Source: Gnomoniopsis sp. IMI 355080 | Lineage: Eukaryota; Ascomycota; Sordariomycetes; Diaporthales; Gnomoniaceae | NCBI GenBank assembly: GCA_027946555.1 | Contig: JAPEVC010000120.1 | Span: 44,758 to 108,757, forward strand | Direction of reading: 5' to 3' | DNA length: 64,000 nucleotides | Shown here: positions 56,958-64,000 of the stretch, piece after piece | Numbering within the stretch: the stretch's first letter is position 1 | Layout of the letters: the number at the start of each line of letters is the position of its first letter | The notes under the pieces: model-generated | Database searches by the model: none | Told to the model about the DNA's origin: nothing | Seen by the model: only the letters and a program-made list of their open reading frames with translations | Program-made: the position numbers and the translations under genes

Positions 56958-57695
56958 TCATCGTGACAGCAACTCTCTCAACTTGAAGACCTCCATGTCT
57001 ATGTCTTCGTCCGTCGACCTCACCCCTTGTGATATCCGAATCCACTTTCTCCCCTCGCCGCGCTGCGCTTCGAACATATCCTCATTGTGACCATCAAGCG
57101 TGCCAGGAGGTTTGATGGGTGAGGGCGGTAGGGCATAGACATCGGCGCCACTGATCTCCTCATCGGGCGGCGGCACGGCCGTCTTTATGCCCGAGCTACA
57201 CGACAAAGCCTCCACTATCAAGGGATCCTGGTTCGATATGGCGACAGTGGCTATTGGGCCTGGTTCAGCATGTTGGTCGCTACCGCCACCTTTGGATCGC
57301 GCAGAAGACAGCAAAGTAGGCACGGCCTCGGCGTCTTCCATGTCGAGCTGTCGTAGGGCACGGTGTCGCACGTGTTCTGACATCTGGGAGTGGAAACGGT
57401 GGGTGTAGGCGGTGTCTGCTTGGGTGCAGAGGGCGAAGGAAGGGTAGGATGAGATGAGGACGAATATGGGATCTGACTGGTGCTCCTGGTTGACGGACTG
57501 GAAGAGGAAGTGATGGGCCCGTTTTGGACGCGGCTGACTGAGATGTGCGACGTGGACATGGGAGCTCGAAGGCCCGGGAGCTGGTGTGTAGGTCGCACAG
57601 AGCTCAAGAACACTAGTCCACAGTCGAAGGAAGGCCGGGTCGTCGAATGAGGTGTTTGGTCTGAGGGTGAAAAACCAGAGCCGAGTGATGGCCAT
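56958..57695 (-). CDS. Uncharacterised protein, 245 aa, possible dimeric alpha/beta barrel
   Basis: A single-exon gene with an ATG in good position. The N-terminal half (MAITRLWFFTLRP, FLRLWTSVLELCATYTP, HFLFQSVNQ, PIFVLISSYPSF, HRFHSQMSEH) alternates strands and helices in a way that suggests a ferredoxin-like or antibiotic-monooxygenase-like barrel; that is inference from pattern only. The C-terminal half is polar, with acidic and Pro-rich parts, ending RELLSR. No transit or signal peptide is evident. It is convergent with MRS2. The frame is clean over 246 codons while the opposite strand has only short frames, which supports a real gene. Confidence 0.65.
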   Translation of the reverse strand: MAITRLWFFTLRPNTSFDDPAFLRLWTSVLELCATYTPAPGPSSSHVHVAHLSQPRPKRAHHFLFQSVNQEHQSDPIFVLISSYPSFALCTQADTAYTHRFHSQMSEHVRHRALRQLDMEDAEAVPTLLSSARSKGGGSDQHAEPGPIATVAISNQDPLIVEALSCSSGIKTAVPPPDEEISGADVYALPPSPIKPPGTLDGHNEDMFEAQRGEGRKWIRISQGVRSTDEDIDMEVFKLRELLSR

Positions 57696-58488
57696 GGTCG
57701 CGATGCGGGAGGGAGGAGGAGGAGGATGAGGACGAGGATGATGATCAGGTTCAATAGGAGGAAAGGGGGGGGGGTTTCAAGTCCAGAGCAGGTGCAGAAA
57801 ATGGATGAGGGATGAGAGTGGTGAGTTTGAGGAGGGTGAGGATGCCCAGTCAAGTATTGTTTGTAGTGTGGTAGCAAGTCGGCTCGGTTGTCTCTGAATG
57901 ATACACACGGTGTGACGAGGTGGTGTTGAGGAGTTGGGTCTAGAACGGGTCCCAATTGGCATGCATTCCCCATTGTTTGCACCCCCTTGTTTTTTTCTTC
58001 TGTTTCTGTTTTTTTTTTTTTGGGTTGAATCCCTGGCGATGACGGTCGCTGCCCACCTGAGATCGACGTCAGAGCTGCCTTAGTGCAATCCGGCGAAGAA
58101 CTTAGTCTCGCCCCTTTCACCACTTTCACACACACACACACTCACACACACAAAATCTCCACAGCACCTGGACTTGACTATCTAGGTAAGTGATATACCG
58201 AGGTATGCATGTCCACAGGAAAACCCCAATAATCATTTGCATGTTATGACAAGGTCTACACTGTCACCATGCATACCCGACCTACCTCACTGACTGCCGC
58301 ATGTCCAGCTATGTGACTTCAGCCGGGGTCGACGCAAGCAACAAACGTCTGTTCGGCCTTTTGGTCTTGCTGCACTACGTTGCCTCTGCCTTTGAAGGGA
58401 CTGTGGTCTGCCAGTGCAGGTCGCAAACGTGGACCTGGTCGCAGGGCGAGGGGTAGAGACAACATGAGTGTGATACGCTTCTTGGTGC
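57696..58488. other. Low-complexity intergenic region
   Basis: Upstream DNA of the 245-residue gene and 3' region of the MATE gene. It carries a G10 run (57765-57774), a T13 run (58009-58021) and a CA repeat (58127-58152). A 296-codon minus frame across 57251-58141 overlaps the start of the 245-residue gene in another frame and is Pro/Ser-biased; I did not accept it. Confidence 0.5.
58127..58152. repeat. (CA)n microsatellite
   Basis: About 26 bp of CA dinucleotides with one T interruption, in intergenic DNA. Confidence 0.9.
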
Positions 58489-60105
58489 TCATACATCCTC
58501 CCGCGCCTTGACGCTGTCGACGCAATCCTGCCATCTCAGCCATCTCATGTAGGCCCCCTCGGAGACGATGGTAATGGTAGAGCCAACAGCGAAGCCAATC
58601 CACAGCCCGTCCAGACCCAACTCTGGAGTCCCCAACTCCAACCACAATGCCAAAGGCACCGAGCCGGCGTAGTTGCCAACTGTCACAATCCACGCTGCGA
58701 CGTCTTGCCGCCCAAGTCCACGCATCATACCATTCGTCCCGCCCAGAACCGAGTCAACCGCTTGAAAAAGTGCCACGGTGAGGAAACTGCGAGCCGTGAT
58801 CTCCCGGATCACCTCGTCGTTGGAGAAGATGAGAGGGATCTGGTGACGCAAGACATACAGCACTGCCGCGTCAAAGAACCCGACGAGCACAAAGACGATA
58901 CAGTATAACCGAACAGCACGTCGAGCCGTTGGCAGCAGACCAGCTCCGATGAGATGCCCTATGCGCGTGCTGACGGCTACGCTGATGGAGAAGGGAATGT
59001 GCCAAACAATGACCGTAGCCGTGGTCTATGTGAAATGCGCCCGTTAGCATACATAGAAGTCTTGCATCTAAACGAGCTACTCACCAGGATCGTCTGCGCA
59101 GCAAGATGCTCCGTGCTGATATACGACGTGCTCAGTGTCAGGATCTCAAATGCTCCCCACTCCGCCAGCGTAGCGATCACGCCGGCCGCCGACAGCTTGA
59201 CCATGGCGCCCCAATTTTCAAGAGCCTCTCGGGAGAAGCCTCCCCAGCAGCCATGTGACCATCTTCCCATAGGCGACACCACGTAAAGTAACAGCAGAAT
59301 AAACCTTAGATTATTGCTCATGGCCGCTCCTAGCGCAGCCCCTTCGAGGCCCATGCCCGCAGGAAATGCTAGTGCCCAACTCAACCTAAAATGACGCATC
59401 AGCATTTCCGGAGCCGTGGCCGCGACTTCTAGGAGGCGGACTGTTCAGGGACACATACACTGCATTGATAGGCCCACAGATAATGAGCACGACCATCCCA
59501 GCATTAGTATTCCCTTGGGCCTGCATGAACCTCTTGAGGGCTTCAAATGCACCGTACCCGGGGAGACCCAAAAGGCTGTAACGCAAGAAGGAGCCTGCCT
59601 TCACGGCGATATGGTGCTGCTTGATAATATGCGGGAGCACCCATGGCGAGCACACCCAAAACACCCCGATCGGGACCGTCACCAGTCCCATGAGGAGGAG
59701 CATCCTCTGGATATACAGACCTACGCCCACATGGTTGCCGGAGCCATACGCCTGCGCACAGAGTGTGTCAAGCGCAGTGGCCATGCCCTCAAAGACAGCC
59801 AGACCAACGACGTTCATCGTCGTGATGCCGATGCTAGCAGCGGCGAGGTCATTGGGTCCGAGGTGGCCCGCGACAATAGTGAGAATCACAAAGAAGGAAT
59901 ATTGGAGAAGATAGGTGGCGATCAAGGGGAGAGAGTATTTGGTGAGTAGCCACAACTCCGAGGTTGATTCGACAGCGCCATCGTCAACGGCTGGCCTTGA
60001 AGCCGAGCGGCCCGGCAGCAACGGGCGGCGCTCGTCGACCTCCGAGTGCTCGTCTGAGCGTTCCAGTCTGGGCATGGCGAGGTCAATCTGGGGCACACCA
60101 ACCAT
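58489..60105 (-). CDS. MATE-family efflux transporter, 494 aa
   Basis: Multidrug and toxin extrusion (MatE) transporters export organic compounds in exchange for protons or sodium. Minus-strand exons are 60105-59459, 59385-59085 and 59025-58489, with GTATGT and GTGAGT donors. After a polar, acidic N terminus (DERRPLLPG) come about twelve hydrophobic segments. Family features include SLPLIATYLLQYSFFVILTI with HLGPNDLAAASIG, ATALDTLCAQAYGSG, and in the second half TEHLAAQTIL and ISVAVSTRIGHLIGAG. The frame is open further upstream to 60369 but has no ATG there; ATG 60075 is an alternative start. It lies downstream of a secreted dioxygenase on the same strand. The substrate cannot be told. Confidence 0.9.
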
Positions 60106-60610
60106 ATAACCACGAATTAAACGCTGCAGCCCGAGTCTGGCATCTGTGGTGGTTGATGGTGGTTGGCTGTGTGCATTATTCAGACCCCTATCTATGCCTT
60201 CTGAAATTCTCAAAGCAAGGCGACTAAAGTAGTCAACGGCCCGCCACAATTCTGTGGACCACTGAAGACAAGGGATCCGTGGCGATCTTTGGGTTTCAAG
60301 GACCCTGAGCCACGGGGCCGTTCCAGGGAAACGGCTCGTCCCGATCCTCTGGCCCGCCACAGCCCGCACGCATCCTGACAGGCCTGATACTTGGTTGCAT
60401 GACTATTTGTTCAACGTTTCATGGGGCTTTCACGTGTCTGGAGCCAGCAGTCGGGTATGGTCTTTCAATCGACGCCAAACAAGTCGTTTCTCGGCTGCAA
60501 TTCAATAGGTACCATCTCAAAATTCGTTACTAGTTCCAACCCCCAGCCCGTCCATCCCTCTTATCAAGCCGCTCAAGCCCTTATTCCAAGCGCCCAGACG
60601 ACCTGCCTAC
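60106..60610 (-). promoter_or_regulatory. Upstream region of the MATE gene
   Basis: About 0.5 kb between the dioxygenase stop and the MATE start. The frame is open without ATG up to 60369, so a longer N terminus through an upstream exon is conceivable. A CCTACCTAG half motif lies near 60606. Confidence 0.45.
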
Positions 60611-61836
60611 CTAGTAGCTAGAGTCATCGCCACCGCTTTCCACAACTCCACCAGAGGCTGTGTACGCGTAGCTATAGGCTGGGTCATACGAAGCGCTGGT
60701 GTTGACTGCGATTGTGATCCACCCGAACAATCCGTCCGTCAGGTCGTCAGTCAGATACACATACTCCAGCACCGGGTCCGTGCCGTCATCCTCCGTCTCG
60801 ATGCCGAACACGCGATCCTCTGCGTTGGTCGTCTGGTCAATGGTATTTGTATTATAGGGATACGTCGCCTCCACAGCATCAACGAGATCCTGGTCATAGA
60901 AGAGCTGGCCCACGTGTGGGACGGTGCCGCCGGTCAGTGTGTTGTTGGGGAGGACGGTGGGATTGAGGTGAGCGATCATGTGCTGTGCGAGAGTGGTCAG
61001 TTCCACGTCAGTCGTTGCATGCGTGTAAGGAAGGGTATGCAACATACGACATGGTTCGTGCGGCCAGAATAGTGGCCGGGGACGAGCGTCTCGAACGTGA
61101 CCACACCATCGTCGTCTGCCTTGCCGATGCCACGGAGGAACGTGGTGTTGTAGTTTGACAGGTCATCTGTGTTACCATTGCCAGTAGCCACGAGGCCGGA
61201 ATACACGCCCGTCGCGTTGCAGTTCCAGACATCCCTACCACACACACACAAGATCAGCGGAGGCCAGTCGAGCAGCGGGGGGAAGGGAGCAGGTCGTCGA
61301 TCAAAAACTCACCAATACAAGTCTGTCAGAGGCTCGCAAGTCTCAACATCCAAGAATTGTGCCTCCAGCGTGACAGGCACACCTTCCTGATCCTCCTGGA
61401 GGCTCTCGCGGATAAGCTCGCCCTTGACCCAGTAGGGGCCCGTCTCGCCCTCGGGCGTCAAGATGCAAGTCGTGTTGGTCGCGAAGATGGTTGACTCGGG
61501 CGTGTCGACAGTGTACCCTAGGGTGTCGGTGGCGTTGTGATCGGTCGCAAGCACGCTGTCCGTATCACGCTTCCTGTCGCCCTTGGCCGCGCGGGCAGCG
61601 AGCGCTCGCTCGCGATAGTACGCCGCCTTGTCGGCACGGCGCTTGGCCGCAGCCTCGACAAGCCCCCCGCGCGCTTGTAGCTTGGACGCGCATGAGTCCA
61701 ATCCTCGCCGCGCCGCAGCCCTGAACTCGCGCCTGCTGAGCTCGGCGGCACGGTTGATATGGTGGGCCTCCTCACCCGGGTGAGCGGCGGCGCCGGCGGC
61801 GAGGAGGGCGGCGGTCAGGGAGGGAATCAGCTGCAT
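60611..61836 (-). CDS. Secreted intradiol ring-cleavage dioxygenase, 360 aa
   Basis: The protein resembles the extracellular fungal branch of the protocatechuate 3,4-dioxygenase beta-type family, non-haem Fe(III) enzymes that open catechol rings between the hydroxyls. Minus-strand exons are 61836-61313, 61234-61048 and 60982-60611. Residues 1-18 are a signal peptide (MQLIPSLTAALLAAGAAA); an Arg/Lys/Ala-rich segment with an RKRD site (about 88-91) could be a propeptide. Likely iron ligands are Tyr135 in GPYW, Tyr230 in PGHYSGR, and His236 and His238 in NHVH, all present. DVWNCNATGVYSG and GGTVPHVGQLFY are family signatures. The tail is Ser/Tyr/Gly-rich. Secretion suggests use of plant- or lignin-derived catechols; this is inference. 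Confidence 0.9.
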
Positions 61837-63360
61837 CTTGGAAGATTTGCAAAGAGAATGTGGGCGCCTTTTATTTTTGGTTTTCTTTACCAAAAATAGA
61901 AAAGAGGAAAAATAAAGGACCAAGGAGAAACAAGAAAAGGAGTGCTTCTGCGAACGAACGTTTTCAAGTTAAGAATGCTAAGTACTGAGCCGTTGAATGA
62001 GAGGCGATGTTGTCTGCATAACAACAGCATGGCTTTCTTGTGACAAGACTTGTCCGTTCTTATATATACCGAGACTATACATTTCCTGCAAGGAAGAATC
62101 TCTCCGCCTTCATCAAAGGTCCGCAGCATTACGTGTCGATACTCCACCATGGTGACCGAGTAAATCAGTCTGCGGTTGTGTTACCGTTGTCCGATAAAAA
62201 CAATCTGGTCTAGATAGTGTACGATTATCCCATGACGAGTCACATCGAAATCTCTGACCCAGACTTGCTTCGTAATCTCCCAGCATTCATACGCCTTAAC
62301 AACATAGTCCAAGTCTCGATCAAAACCTCGGTCGGAATGTGGCGGAGAGGCTTAGACTATAACCTGCCAGAATCTTGACATTGCTCACCGTGGGACGCAT
62401 AGGGGTCTCTGAGTTTAGCAGATATCGTCGGAGAGGCCGCGCAGTACTGCACGTAACGACTCATACCTTGCTAGCATCAGAGATGGAGATCTTCCCGTGC
62501 ATGACCCATCCCGATACCTTGAGATTGCTTGACAGCTGTCAAAGGTCCGACTATGCTGAACGCCGGCTCCCGCATCCCGTTTGACTGACAAGGCTCTGCT
62601 GGATACGATATGGCTCTTGCTCGCTAGTAAGGTTATGTCATCCGGCGAACGCATCCATTCAGACCGCAAGTATTTCCAACACAGCCTGGGCGGTGTACGC
62701 GTTCATCACAGGGGCGGGCTGCGTGCAGGCCCGGGATGTGGGAGCGGCACGTAGTACGTAGATATCCCAACGATATTCGCGTGAGTCCTTAATAATACTA
62801 GCATTTGATTCGTTTCGAAACTTGTAGTTGGAACAGGGTTACGGGATTCATGCATAAAAATTGTGGTCCTAACTCTATTCGCCTGTACCATAGTGGGGAC
62901 AATCAAAAGTGCTGTGATATCAACAGCTCGTCGGCTGAGGTAAGAGGATCCCAAGAAATGTATGAATGTTGGCCTCTGATAATGCATTGATGAATTCCTC
63001 GAATCCCTATACACCGAAAAGGTACGGGTTAGTATTGTTATGAAGATAGTTGTGAAGCCAGCTTGTTGATGGTTTGAGCAGACGAGGGACCTCTTGTATG
63101 CAGATGACCAAACTCATTGTCTACACGAAGTCCGGGGCGGAGAGTAAAACCCGTAAATAACTCTTGGCTTGTCTTTGTAACGTCTGGTTCCTTACTAGAC
63201 CCTATCTGGGTTATGTCCGCCAAGTCTATGGTACCGGCATTATAAGGAGGGCAATGTCCTTACCGTCAGGCACGAGCCTCTGATAGCAAAATAAATTCGG
63301 CCTCAAAGCTATAGTGGTCCGCCAGAATTTCGATCCCGTCTAAGACTGGTTATTAGTGAA
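61837..63360. other. Intergenic region, no supported gene
   Basis: Upstream DNA of the dioxygenase followed by about 1.5 kb with only short, family-less open frames. No repeat or RNA gene is recognised. Confidence 0.5.
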
Positions 63361-64000
63361 TTGATGAAGAAGAGGTGGATATGCAAGGAGACTCGCTATC
63401 CACAAGCAGTCATCAATCGCTGCATTATACGGCGTTTTTGCTTCGTACCAAGAGTGGAATCCACATTATATCGCTTTACCGGAGTGTGCATGTTAATACT
63501 ATTAGATGCCCGTACCCTATCTTCTACCTACTACACCTTCCTCCACCTCTGCATCCGTTACCGCCCAATCTCTTATAAATCATCTATCGTTAATGTGCTT
63601 TTCGGCGAATACTTCGCCCTCAACACCCCCTGAACAACATTCCCCAAGCTTACCGCCCAGTTCGCCTTACTTTTCCCAGCTTACCTATCCCTTATATTGA
63701 ACAAGATGGTACGTGGCAGGGGCGATCGACACGTCGCCCTGCTAACCGCGCTGCCTGTCAAGGGCCCACAGGTAGGCATAGGATACATATCTGGACGACC
63801 CGCTCGAGTGAGACCTTAGCGACTACCTTGCTCTCCTCAATGGAGACGACCCCTTCATCTGAGCCTAGCGGTGGCGGCGCCCCTTATTCCCTTTTTCGTT
63901 CGTATTTGCTTTAGAGCTATTTTGCTGCTATAGTTGTTCTAAGATACCGCCGCTATGCTATAGTTATATATTTTACTTAAGAAGGGAATAACTATAAGAT
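63361..64000. other. Compositionally different right edge, possible repeat boundary
   Basis: From about 63.4 kb the DNA is C/T-rich, then after 63890 A/T-rich. GCTATAGTTGTT (63926), GCTATAGTTATA (63957) and the inverted ATAACTATA (63988) form a local set of related repeats. A short frame from the ATG at 63705 runs about 38 codons only. This may be the edge of a degenerate transposable element continuing outside the window, but no element-encoded protein is visible. Confidence 0.25.

Noticed and set aside
57251..58141. 296-codon minus frame
   Set aside because: It overlaps the better supported 245-residue gene in another frame, is Pro/Ser/Thr-biased and ends in shadow sequence.
1..64000. tRNA, 5S rRNA, snRNA and CRISPR-like signals
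   Set aside because: A by-eye scan for tRNA B boxes, the U6 and 5S cores and regular spaced repeats found nothing convincing; a covariance-model scan would be needed to exclude small RNAs.

Overview
The window is nuclear DNA of a filamentous ascomycete, most likely a Sordariomycete and plausibly Hypocreales. The genes are split by short introns of about 46-80 nt with GT(A/G)AGT donors and CTAAT/CTGAC-like branch points. Pyrimidine-rich leaders precede the starts. The proteins (Sub2, Mrs2, Ipi1, Hsk3, Mug72-type, Msc7-type) are typical of that group. Exon models were built by eye from frame continuity, splice consensus and family alignment from memory; no search was run.

Layout. (1) 1-10.3 kb is almost gene-free: one short three-exon gene of unknown function on the minus strand at 0.76-1.46 kb, a hexamer microsatellite, and copies of a short palindrome. 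(2) 10.3-20 kb is a gene island: a Mug72-type ketopantoate-reductase-fold protein with a long disordered tail, the small DASH kinetochore subunit Hsk3, an Rpp21/Rpr2-type RNase P subunit, and the mRNA-export helicase Sub2 with an unusually long first intron. (3) 20-28.8 kb is a second desert, then a Pcl-type cyclin (28.9-31 kb) and a third, shorter desert (31-34.8 kb). (4) 34.8-41.3 kb holds a Ded1/Vasa-like DEAD-box helicase, the Rix1-complex subunit Ipi1 and, divergent from it, a roadblock/LC7 protein. (5) 43.4-62 kb is compact: a 1256-residue protein I do not recognise, a secreted CREG-like protein, an Msc7-type membrane-anchored aldehyde dehydrogenase, an F-box protein, the mitochondrial Mg2+ channel Mrs2, a small conserved-looking protein, a MATE transporter and a secreted intradiol dioxygenase. 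(6) 62-64 kb has no recognisable gene.

Most products are housekeeping and act in separate pathways (RNA processing and export, ribosome assembly, mitosis, Mg2+ transport). There is no biosynthetic cluster. The only pair that could work together is the MATE transporter next to the secreted intradiol dioxygenase, both on the minus strand.

I did not find a new biological system that I can defend. The points most worth checking are two apparent GC-AG introns (one in MRS2, where the nearby GT donor would remove the membrane domain), an over-represented palindrome TACCTAGGTA that also forms both ends of a putative intron, the 651-nt SUB2 intron, stop-free introns in IPI1, recurrent G9-13 tracts in non-coding DNA, and the uncharacterised 1256-residue protein.
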